From NCBI GenBank assembly GCA_024036415.1, contig JAMWET010002899.1, positions 370,001 through 434,000 of the forward strand: DNA of 64,000 nucleotides, written 5' to 3'. Position 1 is the stretch's first letter, and every line of letters begins with the position of its first letter. The notes under the pieces are model-generated. The model ran no database searches, was not told the DNA's origin, and worked only from the letters and a program-made list of their open reading frames with translations. Both the position numbers and the translations under genes were made by a program. Source of the DNA: Prochilodus magdalenae. Lineage: Eukaryota > Chordata > Actinopteri > Characiformes > Prochilodontidae. This document shows positions 45,340 through 56,170 of this stretch, piece by piece.

Positions 45340-46092
45340 TTAATAAAAAAATATAGAATAGAATAATGATAAGAAATAGAAATATAGAATTGAAATATAA
45401 ATATAGAATAAAACAATGATAAGAAATATTAATATGGAGTAGAAATATAAATATAGAATAAAATAATGATAAGAAATATTAATATAGAATAGAAATAGAA
45501 ATATAGAATAGAATAAGGATAGGAAATAGAAATCTAGAATAGAAATAGAAATCTAGAAAAGAATAATAATAAGAAATATAAATATAGAATAGAAATATAG
45601 ATAAGAATAATGATAATAAATATAAATATAGAATAGAATAATGATAAGAAATAAAAATATAGAATAGAAACAGAAATATAGATAAGAATAATGATAATAA
45701 ATATAAATATAGAATAGAATAATGATAAGAAATAAAAATATAGAATAGAAACAGAAATATAGATAAGAATAATGATAAGATATATAAATATAGAATAGAA
45801 ATATAAATATAGAATAGAATGATAAGAAATATAAATATAGAATAGAATGAGGATAAGAAATATAAATATAGAATAGAAATATAAATATAGAATAAAATAA
45901 TGATAAGAAATATAAATATAGAATAGAATGAGGATAAGAAATATAAATATATAGAATAGAAATAGAAATATAGAAAAGAATAATAAGAAATAGAAATATA
46001 GAATAGAAATAGAAATCTGGAAAAGAATAATAATAAGAAATAGAAATGTAGAAGAGAAATAGAAATATAGAAAAGAATAATGATAAGAATTC
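45340..46092. repeat. A/T-only minisatellite of AGAAATA/GAATAG words
   Basis: About 750 bp of words such as ATAAGAAATATAAATATAGA and ATAGAATAGAATAATGATAA with almost no C on the plus strand. A period of about 65-70 bp is visible at 45595-45790 (GAAACAGAAATATAGATAAG twice, at 45666 and 45748). The Ile/Phe/Tyr-rich minus frames of 186 and 194 codons are low complexity, not genes. Confidence 0.95.
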
Positions 46093-46499
46093 ATTAAAAA
46101 GGTTTAGAAGCCTCTGAGGATGTTCCACATGCTCCACTTCCAGATTTTAAACATATATTTCTTCAGAATTTCAACATTTTAAATCAATTTAATGACATTT
46201 ATTTACAATTAACAGATTCCTGTAAAAAGAACTGTAAAAAGAACACATTGGAAAAAGATTAGCGTGTGGGCCATTTCTGAATATGACTAATCACTACCAG
46301 TTAATAGAGAATACGGGTGTAGTTCTAGTTAGTGGTTGGAGTCGAGTTATTGAGTTAAATGGAGTAGTTGTGACAGGCCTGCTTGCTGTCAACTTGCTAT
46401 TTTCTCTGGATTGATTGACAGCTGAATAAATAAATAAATAAAATAACTTCAGGTCCCGGGTCGTCATTTAAAGGCTCGTTGAAGTGGTGCTGTCACTTT
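46093..46499. other. Non-coding, AT-rich
   Basis: A short (AATA)n lies near 46423-46442. No gene. Confidence 0.35.
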
Positions 46500-46850
46500 A
46501 AAAGAAATATGCAGACTGATGGAGATAAAGATACAGATGAATATTTGAGATGAGCTGCTCTGTGACAGCTGAATTATACATATATACATACAGAGCGTGG
46601 AGGTTTTAATGGAGAAAAGTGCTGGCTTGTGCAGATAGTAAATATTGCATGTCTGCCCTCCCCTCCATCCTCAGGGCGCATCTCCGTACGCATATTCAAA
46701 TGAAGTCAGGAGCAATTTGCTGGAGAGCAACAAAACCTGATAGGTGCAATAAAAGCCTTCAGATTCTATAATGAAATTAAGTGTAGATCTGGTGTAGGGC
46801 AAAGCTGAATGAGAAAATGAAATCTGTGATGGCCTGATTACACTCCCCTT
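46500..46850. promoter_or_regulatory. Unique block, candidate conserved non-coding element
   Basis: Repeat-free stretch with CGCATATTCAAATGAAGTCA near 46689, CAATTTGCTGGAGAGCAACA near 46713 and TCTATAATGAAATTAAGTGT near 46765. It has balanced composition unlike its AT-rich left and GT-rich right neighbours. Regulatory role inferred. Confidence 0.4.
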
Positions 46851-46852
46851 AG

Positions 46853-47450
<598 letters not shown>

Positions 47451-47850
47451 CATCAGCCATAACATTAAAACCAATAATAACAATACAGTTCTTGTATCTG
47501 CACTCCATTTCTCCATTTTATTAGTTCCACTTACCATATAGGAGCACTTTGTCTTGTACAATTACAGAGTGTAGTCCATCTGTTTCTCTATGTACTCTTT
47601 TATCCCCCTTTTACCCTGTTTAAACACTCCAGCAGCACTGCTGTCTGCTCCACTCACACCAGCACCACACACACTAACACACCACCAGGTCAGTGTCACT
47701 GCAGTGCTGAGAATGATCCACCACCCACATCATACCTGCTCTGTGGTGGTCCAGTGGAGCCCTGACCATTGAAACAAGGTGGGGAATAACAAAGTATACA
47801 GAGAAACAGATGGACTACAGTCTTGAACTGTAGAACTACAAAGTGTATAT
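47451..47850 (+). mobile_element. Non-autonomous DNA repeat, family G copy 2
   Basis: Starts CATCAGCCATAACATTAAAA, a characteristic end of a common fish non-autonomous DNA transposon. It contains CAGCAGCACTGCTGTCTGCT, AGGTCAGTGTCACTGCAGTG and ATACCTGCTCTGTGGTGGTC as in copy 1 at 35344-35795. Confidence 0.65.
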
Positions 47851-47864
47851 ATATTTATATAGTC

Positions 47865-48296
47865 GAGTCACATTGTTATGACCACTAGCTCATATCCAGA
47901 CTAACCGCCGCTGAGCACAGACAGCAGCTAGGTGAGCTGGGAGTGACTCAGTAAGGTTCTTGTAGGTTGTCACAGGTATCTGGAGCCATGTTGACTGCAG
48001 TGTATCCCACAGCTGCTGGATGGTGTGTGGGGGAGGATCCACAGAGCCAACTTGACAGTTGAGGTGGTCCTTAGATGCTCACTTAGGTTCAAGCTTGGGC
48101 AACTAGAGGGCCAGGGTAGTACCCGGAAGCCTTGGTTGGATGTTTGGTCATCAACCATAGTCAGATAGGTGTACATGATCTGCAAGGATGGATTCATAAC
48201 CAATTGAGATTTCTTTCTACATGGATAAGTGCTCCTTCCTTCATGATCTGCACACTGCCATTGAAAGGAAGTGGAAGTGGTCGTAATAATGTGTAT
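47865..48296 (-). mobile_element. Degenerate DNA-transposon fragment, adjacent to family G
   Basis: Contains GGAGCCATGTTGACTGCAGT, CCCACAGCTGCTGGATGGTG and GTGTGGGGGAGGATCCACAG, word order typical of a fish transposon read in antisense. The minus-strand frame of 109 codons at 48299-47970 is a relic with no intact domain. Low confidence on class. Confidence 0.45.
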
Positions 48297-48445
48297 CACT
48301 GTTTGTGTTTGTTTCTGTGTGTGTTTGTCATTAGCGCATTAAAGGGTATTAAATGTTAATTAATATTAAAATTTATTTGTATTAATCTTAAAGGCTCCCA
48401 TATTATATTTCTCATTACCAGCCGCTAAACCGCTGTAATTGAGTG

Positions 48446-48836
48446 TTGCAGCATGGACTGGTCTTAAAAGCACAGTTCTAAAAACTTCCTGTTCACTTCT
48501 AGAAGATAAAAAGAGATTCAGCAGTAAACAAATCCATGCGATGGCTAGAGCACTGTTAGGAGGTTGATTGGTTAATCGGTTGGTCGGTTGAATGATGGGT
48601 TGCTTTGTTGGTTGACCTGTTCGTTGATTGGTTGATTAATTCGTTATTTGTTTGATCTGTTGTCGAGGTGGTTGATTTGGTTGGATGTTTGGTTGGTTGA
48701 TTACACAATTAGATGGTGAATTGCAGCACAGACTGGTCTTAAAAGCACAGTAATGAAAACTTCCTGTTCACTTCTAAGAGATAAAAAGAGATTCAGCAAT
48801 AAACAAGTCCATGTGATGGCTAGAGCGCAGCGCGAA
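48446..48836. repeat. About 112-bp direct duplication flanking a TTGATT array
   Basis: 48446-48558 and 48721-48831 are about 90 percent alike (TTGCAGCAYRGACTGGTCTT, AACTTCCTGTTCACTTCTA, GATAAAAAGAGATTCAGCA). The intervening 48559-48716 is a short array of GGTTGATTGGTT-type words that ends GGATGTTTGGTTGGTTGATT then ACACA. The same junction closes the long array at 51170, so the two arrays share a flank. Confidence 0.9.
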
Positions 48837-49479
48837 GTCAGGAACCAAATGTGTTTTTAAAGCAGTGTATTTACAGTTACAGTTGTGTTACTGTATTTCT
48901 GTTTATTCTAATGTACATCATGTTGCCCACCCTTAGTTCCTGGTTCTACTCATGTGTTCTTGTTTGAAAGCAGATCTCTGAGATGAGTATCTGAGCTTGT
49001 GACCAGATCGCTGACTGGATGTAGAATCTGAGAAGAACACCTACAGTGTTTTCATGTGCCTGATATTGATCTTCCCAGTCTAATTTACTCCGGGCTTGAT
49101 TTAGTCATGGTAGAGATTGGTGTCTGATAACGTTCCCTACATTCTGTTCATCAGTATATGTACAGAGGAATAAACAGACCTATAGTTTGACCTTTTAGGG
49201 TAGAAATGAATTCATTAGCCTTCCCTTACCCTGTCTGTCTTCACTGTTGTGAGTATATCAAACACTACCTTTTTTTCTTCATCTGTGAAATTGTTGGATG
49301 GTATTTGGTATGACCCTTGTTGATGCAGCCCACGCAAACATTTGTTAGATGGCTGTACAGTTTACATCTAGTGCTTCAGTGACTAACAGCTCATGAGCAG
49401 AAATCACATATATGCCTTATAAGCATGCATGAGTGCTGTTCTTATAGAGCTTCTGCTTAGCGATGGCCATGCCGGCTCA
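48837..49479. other. Non-coding, no recognised element
   Basis: Unique spacer, no gene. Confidence 0.35.
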
Positions 49480-49539
49480 GAAAGACCTGAAACGTTCCCA
49501 GTTACACTGTATGTCAAAAACATATACAGACTCTCCGGT

Positions 49540-49770
49540 CTGGTCAACATTGACCAAAGGAATAGTGGAGCAACTGGAGCAACTACACATGAGCTCAGTC
49601 CCAAGCGTGGGCTAGAGGGTTATGAAGCCCCCAGCATTGGGCTGTGGAACAGTGGAACTGTGTTCTTTGATGGAGCTCCATCCAGTGTCTTTGGGTTGAG
49701 TTGGACAGCAGAGCCTGACCTCAGTAATCCTCTTGTGGTTAAATGCAATTAAATCCTCACAGCAGTGTTC
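49540..49770 (-). mobile_element. Dispersed non-autonomous DNA repeat, family C copy 2 (minus)
   Basis: The reverse complement carries ATTTAACCACAAGAGGATTA, GTTGGACACGG-like and CTGGATGGAGCTCCATCAAA words, then CCCAATGCTGGGGGCTTCAT. This is the same order as 7000-7250. The 107-codon plus frame here is therefore antisense transposon sequence, not a gene. Confidence 0.55.
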
Positions 49771-49839
49771 CTTCTCAGAAAGGGCTTTTACTGCTGCAAA
49801 GGGGACAAACTCACTGTGAGAACTGGTTTGTTAAATGGG

Positions 49840-51172
49840 TGATTTGTTGCTTGATTGGTTGGTTGGTTGTTTAGTTGACTGATGGGTTTATTAATTAGTT
49901 GATTTATCGATTGATGGTTTGGTTGATTGGTTAAATTTGTTGATTTGTGATCTGTTATGTGTTGATTAGTTGCTTGTGTGTTGACTTGTTGGGTAATTAG
50001 TTTATTGATTGGCTTGTTGGTTAACTGGTTGATATCTTGAATAGTTTTATTTGATTTGTTGGTTGGTTAACTGATCTGTTGTTTGTTTGGTTGGTTGGTT
50101 TCCTTATTGCTTATTTGATGTGTTGATTTGGTGGTTAATTTGTTGATTGATGGGTTAAATTGTTGGTTGATTGATGGTTTGATTGGTTAATTGATAAGAT
50201 GATTTTGTGTTTGGCTTAATGATGGGTTGGTTTGTTTAATTGATAGGTTGATTTTGTGTTTGTTTAGTTGAATGATAGGTTGTTTGGCTGAATGATGGGT
50301 TGATTTGTTGGTCAATTGATAAATCGATAAGTTGATTTTGTGTTTGATTGGCTGACTAATAGGTTGATTTGTTTGTTGATTGGCTGAATGATAGGTTGAT
50401 TTGTTTGTTGATTGGCTGAATATGTTAATTTGTTGGTTGATTGGTTAATTGATAGGTTGATTTGGTGGTTAAATGGTTGATTGATGCGTTGATTTGTTGG
50501 TTGTTTGGCTGAATGATAGGTTGATTTGTTGGTTGATTGGTTGGCTGTTTGGTTGATTTGTTGATTAATTTGTTGATTGGTGGGTTGATTTGTTGATTAA
50601 TTGGTTGATTGGTTGGATGTTTGGTTGATTTGTTGATTAATTGGTTGATTGGTTGGTTGTTTGGTTGGTTTGTTGATTAATTGGTTAATTGGTTGGCTGT
50701 TTGGTTGATTTGTTGATTAATTGGTTGATTGGTGGGTTGATTTGTTGATTAATTTGTTGATTGGTTGGATGTTTGGTTGATTTGTTGATTAATTGGTTGA
50801 TTGGTTGGATGTTTGCTTGATTTGTTTATTAATTTGTTAATTGGTTGGCTGTTTGGTTGATTTGTTGATTAATTGGTTGATTGGTGGGTTGATTTGTTGA
50901 TTAATTGGTTGATTGGTTGGATGTTTGGTTGATTTGTTGATTAATTGGTTGATTGGTTGGATGTTTGGTTGATTTGTTGATTAATTGGTTGATTGGTTGG
51001 ATGTTTGGTTGATTTGTTGATTAATTGGTTGGATGTTTGGTTGATTAATTGGTTGGTTGGTTGGATGTTTGGTTGATTTGTTGATTAATTGGTTGGATGT
51101 TTGGTTGATTTGTTGATTAATTGGTTGATTGGTTGGATGTTTGGTTGGTTGATTACACATTTATTTGGTGGA
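49840..51172 (+). repeat. TTGGTTGATT-type array, 1.3 kb, 40-bp unit in the right half
   Basis: The left half (49840-50540) is a degenerate mixture of TTGGTTGATT, AATGATAGGT and TTTGTTGATT words. The right half (50540-51160) resolves into a 40-bp unit TTGGATGTTTGGTTGATTTG plus TTGATTAATTGGTTGATTGG, with sub-units of 10 bp. Sequence identity rises rightward, suggesting recent expansion at that end. Almost no C on the plus strand. Confidence 0.97.
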
Positions 51173-53817
51173 TTTTCCAAAATGATAGACTGATTGATTT
51201 ATTTAGTGACAGATAAATAGCCTGAGCTAGATTGCTTGCCTTTGGTGAATACACTTGCTAATATATATGCTACAATGTTTAAAAAAGTGACATTAATAAA
51301 AGCAATAATAATACGAAATAGAAAAAGAAATATTCATTTTTTATTTTTGCAATTATTCTTATACATATATGTAAAAAATAATGATCTAATGGATTATTTT
51401 AAAATGAATATACCAAACATTTAACTGATTTTAAAAAGATTACAATTTATGATCTGGTGCAGGGCAAACTATAATTCCATCTGTCCAGATCTAACATACA
51501 GTCTAATCATTTTGTGCATACCACATATTCAACACAATCTGTAACAGGCAGCCACAGGAACAACTGCATAAAGCAATATACATTTTACAAATGCTTTTAT
51601 ACTGTCATTGTAAGGTTGCCCCACTCTTGCTCAGTGATCCTGCCTGATTGCCAGAGAGCTAACAATACCCAGAACGCACAGGGTATTCATGCTATTGAAA
51701 CAGCACTCCACTGAAAGCATGTGAATTACTGATTACAGCTGCATTAAGCCACGTACAAGAACAAAGCAACAAGCTCTGGGAGAATAATAGGCCCCGATAC
51801 GCATGTTTCAGTCCGAATGTGGTCTTTTGAATGCTAGGATTAATGGGTTGGGGTTACCTCTGAGATTGCATTGCAAAGTTGTACATTTGCTTTCTGCAGA
51901 ATGGTCTTATTAATACCCGCTTTACTGTATAAAGAGAAGTTGTTGATACCAGGTAACACTGTTAGGGAGATGACATAGACCTTTTAAAGTAGTATATTAC
52001 AAAACATGAGCACATAGGTTTAAAACATGCCACCAGGAGCTGGGAGATTGGTCCGGGATACTGTGGGCATATAAGGATTCATGCTTGTGTATTTAAGGTA
52101 GTTCATTCTCATACATTACTGTGCTGCCTACATGCATTGTTAAGTGTTGGTGGGAAGCCCTGACTGGTCACTAAAAAAAGCTGTGTCGTCATGTGACCCA
52201 ATTTTCAGCCCTGGGTTTATCTTGAGTCTAAACAATACTGTATTTTAAAATGAGAAATGTATTATGTGTACCCTGCTGTATAAGTAAGCGAATACACCCT
52301 TACATGTACAGCGATCAACTGTACACTTAAACTGTATACTTAAGTGAGTTTTAAAAGTACACTACTTTACTTTTCCAGGTAGGTGCATGTAGCAGGAAGT
52401 GAGCCTATTTTGCTTTTTGTTTTTTTCTCCTTCTGTTAGAGCGTTATTGAGTTTTTGTGCATCTAAACAGTCTGCAAAGTTACACAGCTCAAAGTACACG
52501 TCTTCTTCTAGAAGCTCTCTCTTGCAGAAGCCACTTTCCTCAGCTGCCTGGAACACCTTTTTTACAAGGTGACATCATCTTGTAACGTTCCCTCTGTTCT
52601 GTGTTGTCGTCGTTAGGAAAGTCAGTGGTTGGAACTCATTCTTATCACTGTCCCCTGGCCCTACATGAAGGACTGGCTCAAAAACCATGCAAAGTTTGAT
52701 GCTGGATTTTCGCAGCTCTTACTCTTGAAGGGCAGGGCAGCTCAAAGCCACAAAACCACCTAGAGGTTCAGGTTTACAACCTGTAAGTCTGCTTAGTTTT
52801 TGTGGATTGGTGATGTTTAAAACAGACATGGTAGCTGCTAGTGGTCAGGTGTCATGTTGTTGGCTGTAGTTAAGCTCTAGGCCCAGCGAGCTGATTATAT
52901 TGTATTGGTTTGGTTGGTTTGGCCGATCAGCTCCAAGACCAAAATGGTGTGGAAACATTGTGCTGTTTTTATTTTTTTCTTTTCAGTCCCTAGATATCCA
53001 ACTGTGTTCAAGTGTGGGGATAGGTTTACAAGCTATGATCATACCGTCTCAGTCCACTAAAGGCTTCTGCTAACTGGCTACCTAAGTTTCTAATGACTCT
53101 GCTATTTTACACATTTAGTTCTGTTCGCTGGCAGAGAACTGCATGTCTGGTAACTGGACAGCTTGAAAACCACTGGACACTTTCAAGGCAAAGTGCAGCT
53201 TAAAAAAAATTAATTGTGACTAAAAAGAAACAACAGACTAGTCCAGTCAGTCCATATTGTCATAAAATTTAAATAATTTATTATCAATGACAAACCAAAC
53301 AGAATTTTCACTTTGGATTTCACTTTTAATTAGCATTTCAGACAGAGAGTGAATGCAGATGTGTAGTATGAGAAGATTATTGTGTTTTGGAGAAATCTGT
53401 TGTAGCAGAACACTGAAAATGAACAGGTGCAAGGGGTACAAGACTCATGTTGATACTTTACTTGACTTTTCTAGTGTAATGCTTTTGTTCTGGCGAGAGC
53501 CTTCTGAGCAACTTTGTGAAAGTAGTCCCAGGTTTTAGGTTTCCTGCTGGTAGACCGCATCATCAGTCGCACTGGAATTTCAGCTCTGGATTTCTTCACA
53601 CTCAGCCCATTACCTTTTATTTACCGTTACATCCCTGTGAAAAAGTGCAAGTGGGGTGGGGTTGTTTTGTTTCTCATAGTTCTATAATAGGACGTGGGTG
53701 AAACTCAAACTGATTTTAATAGTAGAGCACTGTTCGTCCGTATAAACTGAAGGTGTCCAAATGTATCTCATAAAATCAAATTAATATAGCCAGTTGTTCA
53801 ATATTGTGGTAAAACAT
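51173..53817. other. Non-coding, AT-rich, downstream of the crystallin gene
   Basis: About 2.6 kb without recognised repeat or exon. Small direct duplication of GTACACT/TAAACTGTA words at 52305-52365. No gene supported. Confidence 0.4.
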
Positions 53818-53827
53818 TTTATTTATT
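53818..53827 (-). terminator. Poly(A) signals of the crystallin gene
   Basis: On the minus strand AATAAATAAA, two overlapping AATAAA hexamers about 43 nt after the stop codon. A GT-rich stretch (minus strand) follows within about 30 nt. Position fits a short 3' UTR typical of gamma crystallin transcripts. Confidence 0.7.
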
Positions 53828-53869
53828 ATTGCTCATTTTCACATAGTGAAAGCTTTTGCTGGTGTTCGT

Positions 53870-54145
53870 TTAATACCAGGAATCCACGATGCGCCTCATG
53901 CTCATAAACCTCATGCCGCCCCAGTCCCTGAAGCTCCTGTACTCTCCGGGCCCGAAGTACCACATCCGGCCTCTGTATTGGGGCTGCTCATACACGAGCC
54001 AATGGCCGTCCATAACGTGGCAGGAGTGGCAGCCACCAGACCAGTGGTAGCGCTCCATAATGGACTCACAGTCTTCAGTCACCTCCATCATCTGGCCCAT
54101 GAAGTTCTCCCTCTCATAGATCCTCATCCTGTAGGATCCCCTGTG
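53870..54145 (-). CDS. crygm: crygm exon 3 (C-terminal Greek-key domain, stop TAA)
   Basis: 276 nt including TAA at 53872-53870. The acceptor is CTTCCCAAACCAG before CACAGGGGATCC. Encodes residues 85-175. Confidence 0.95.
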   Translation of the reverse strand, partial: HRGSYRMRIYERENFMGQMMEVTEDCESIMERYHWSGGCHSCHVMDGHWLVYEQPQYRGRMWYFGPGEYRSFRDWGGMRFMSMRRIVDSWY

Positions 54146-54575
54146 CTGGTTTGGGAAGAGAACTACATAAGCCAAGGTTTGGACGACAACCAAACGTATG
54201 TGCTTACATATTTCAGAGCTAGTAAACTTACCATAGGGATCATGCGGCAAGACCTGATGCTGTTGCTCATGCCCCACATGCTCATGTAGTCAGAGTACTC
54301 GCCCCTCCTTATGAAGTACTGGTTGCCCGTGTAGTTGGGGCGGTCATAGACCATCCAGCAGCCGCTCTCCACCCTGCAGGAGTGGCAGCGGCTCAGGTAG
54401 GAAGACATGTCGGAACAGTCGCTGCTGCACTCATAGGAGCGCCCCATGAAGTTCCTGTCCTCGTAGAAGACGATCTGTTTGGGATGAAATGAGCACGTTA
54501 GCAACCTGCAGGGCTAAAACTCACATTGTGATGGCTGCTGACGGTTCGCTCTTCGTCGCTGCTTACCCTTCCCAT
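53870..54575 (-). CDS. crygm: Gamma-M crystallin, three exons, complete
   Basis: Encodes 175 residues from exons 54575-54567 (M-G-R), 54474-54232 and 54145-53870. The gene has the canonical gamma-crystallin plan: a tiny first exon, then one exon per two-Greek-key domain. Introns are GTAAGC..AG and GTAAGT..AG. Domain 1 (residues 4-84) starts [20 protein letters not shown] and ends RSCRMIPM. Domain 2 (85-175) starts [20 protein letters not shown] and ends RRIVDSWY. These are the signatures of this structural lens family, which packs at high concentration in fibre cells. About 19 of 175 residues are Met, the mark of fish gamma-M proteins. Unusually, seven Trp are present (43, 70, 119, 133, 146, 159, 174); 43, 133 and 159 align with three of the buried Trp of mammalian gamma crystallins, and 70 lies one residue from the fourth. 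Nine Cys are present. No stop, frameshift or splice defect is seen. The exact paralogue number is not assigned; gamma-S/N are less likely because of Met content. Confidence 0.96.
54232..54474 (-). CDS. crygm: crygm exon 2 (N-terminal Greek-key domain)
   Basis: 243 nt, 81 codons, phase 0 at both ends. Acceptor TTTCATCCCAAACAG, donor ATG/GTAAGT. The length of 243 is the typical gamma exon 2 length. Confidence 0.96.
54567..54575 (-). CDS. crygm: crygm exon 1 coding part (Met-Gly-Arg)
   Basis: ATG GGA AGG then GTAAGC on the minus strand; ACCATCACC before ATG is a fair translation-start context. Nine coding bases is normal for gamma crystallins (usually Met-Gly-Lys/Arg). Confidence 0.93.
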
Positions 54576-54656
54576 GGTGATGGTAAGACGATTGGCCTTG
54601 ATGGTCAATGCAAGTTCCCCTGGTGAGCCGACACTGTGCCCGGTTTAACCCTTGCA

Positions 54657-54662
54657 TTTATA
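54657..54662 (-). promoter_or_regulatory. crygm: TATA box of crygm
   Basis: TATAAA (context GGTATAAATGC) about 85 nt upstream of the ATG, implying a start site near 54630 and a 5' UTR of about 55 nt. Confidence 0.85.
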
Positions 54663-54692
54663 CCTGACCTAAACTCAGAGAACATGTGCAGC

Positions 54693-54700
54693 CTATTGTG
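54693..54700 (-). promoter_or_regulatory. crygm: Sox-type site in the crygm promoter
   Basis: CACAATAG on the minus strand, about 30 bp upstream of the TATA box and next to the Maf-like site. Sox2-class proteins activate gamma crystallin promoters. The match is to a short motif, so confidence is moderate. Confidence 0.5.
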
Positions 54701-54705
54701 AAAAC

Positions 54706-54718
54706 TCCTGAGCCAGCA
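54706..54718 (-). promoter_or_regulatory. crygm: Maf response element-like site in the crygm promoter
   Basis: TGCTGGCTCAGGA on the minus strand matches the TGCTGAGTCAGCA palindrome at 10 of 13 positions. It lies about 45 bp upstream of the TATA box. Maf/Sox pairs at this distance are known in vertebrate gamma crystallin promoters. Confidence 0.6.
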
Positions 54719-55554
54719 ACATAGCAGGCCAATAGGGAGCTGAGGGGCTTTCATTATGTTATCTCCAGAAGACTTTAGAATAGGAATCACAGGCCCGTTG
54801 CAATGCGACTCTATAGACAATGCAGCTGTAGCTCGTATAAAACGCATTCTTTTAATGTACACGTCCTATAGGCACATTGTTTTTGTTTTGTGTGACCCGT
54901 GAATGGCCTTTATTGGCGCTCCACTGCTCTGCAAATGCACTTTTTTTTTTGTAGCTCATGCGATCTGGCAGAATTACTGCAGTTTAAAAATAGTTGTCTT
55001 GTAAATTTGAGTTTTAATTTAGGGAAACTTTTTTTTTGTGGAAAATATATTTGCTTTTTCAGCAGGAAATCTACAGTCACACAAGCCATACGCATGTCTT
55101 AGCTGATGTAATATGCTATTATGAGTTGATGTAACATATGTTATACTATTATACTATTGCTGTTTATTTTTTTATATATTTTTTTATTGTTTACAGTTTA
55201 AATCACAAGCTAATTCTTGCTAGTTTGCCATTGTGACATCAACATTATGGCATCTGTCATAACTTTTATGTTACATAACATTACTCAACAGATCTGGCCT
55301 GACTAATAGCTTGATTAGGTTAATACTATGTAACATGGGTCTACCAGTGCTACCTAATCCATACCATCATAGGTATTACCTCACAGCCATACCTATTCCA
55401 GAAAATGGACAGTTCTTGCTACTGTTATAGTTTAATCCTGAGTGATCTTGGTGTAGATTACTCAAGGCTTGGCTGGAGCCAGGTGTGTCTGAGCTACGAG
55501 TTGGGTTTGTCAAGTTTGGTAACGATTCCTGGAAGCATTCTTCTCTCCCTTGAG
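54719..55554. other. Upstream of crygm; otherwise non-coding
   Basis: The first 150 bp may hold further promoter sites. T-rich runs occur at 54941-54950, 55029-55037 and 55168-55185. No other gene on either strand, so no head-to-head crystallin partner is seen. Confidence 0.4.
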
Positions 55555-55555
55555 A

Positions 55556-56170
55556 GTGTCAAGATTTGAGTTCCACCTAAAGGTGGACAACTGCTGATGC
55601 TATAAACGTATAGCCTATAAGCCTATATAAGACTGCCCAAAGTGGAGCTTGCGGGCCAAATCTGGCTCACAAAGATATTTCCTAAATCCCTACAGGAGGT
55701 TACCCTACTCCCCCATTGACCTCCCTGGGCCTAAGTCTGTTTTTAAAACCACAGTGGAGACTTTCAGAACACAGAAGACTTTTTTCTTTTTTGCCCCACA
55801 AAATGCTTTCGCACTCTCAAAAACCCATTGAGAAATTAGGATATTTTTGTATTGTTTTTTTTTACTTTTTTCTTGCCTGAGCAGTTGGGTTTTTCAATAG
55901 CGAAAGCCCTGCTAGTGTCAAGATTTGAGTTCCACCTAAAGGTGGAAAAATTTCACGATGCTATAAGCCTATGAACCTGGAGCTTGGGCCTAATCGGCTC
56001 ACAAAGATTTTTGATCCCTCCGAGGTTACCCTACTCCCCCATTCCCTCCCTTGCAGAAACAACAGTAACACACAATTTTACTCTCAAAAAAAGAATTATT
56101 TTGTTTTGTTTTTTTTCTTCTTCCCCAGTTTCAATAACCCTGCTATTGTGGTTTGTGAAAATTTCACGAT
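55556..56170. repeat. Tandem duplication of about 359 bp (two diverged units)
   Basis: GTGTCAAGATTTGAGTTCCA then CCTAAAGGTGGA begins at 55556 and again at 55915. The following segments (CTCACAAAGATAT/TTTT..., GGTTACCCTACTCCCCCATT) recur in order. Unit 2 is about 100 bp shorter; a partial third start (AACCCTGCTATTGTGG) is at 56136. Older, imperfect local duplication. Confidence 0.85.

Noticed and set aside
45534..46137. Ile/Phe/Tyr-rich frames of 186 and 194 codons resembling membrane proteins
   Set aside because: Translation of the A/T-word minisatellite; apparent hydrophobic segments are a composition effect.
49429..49752. 107-codon plus frame
   Set aside because: Antisense to repeat family C.
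53846..54289. 147-codon plus-strand frame over the crystallin
   Set aside because: Antisense shadow of crygm exon 3 and intron 2; the minus strand has the family signature and correct splice sites.
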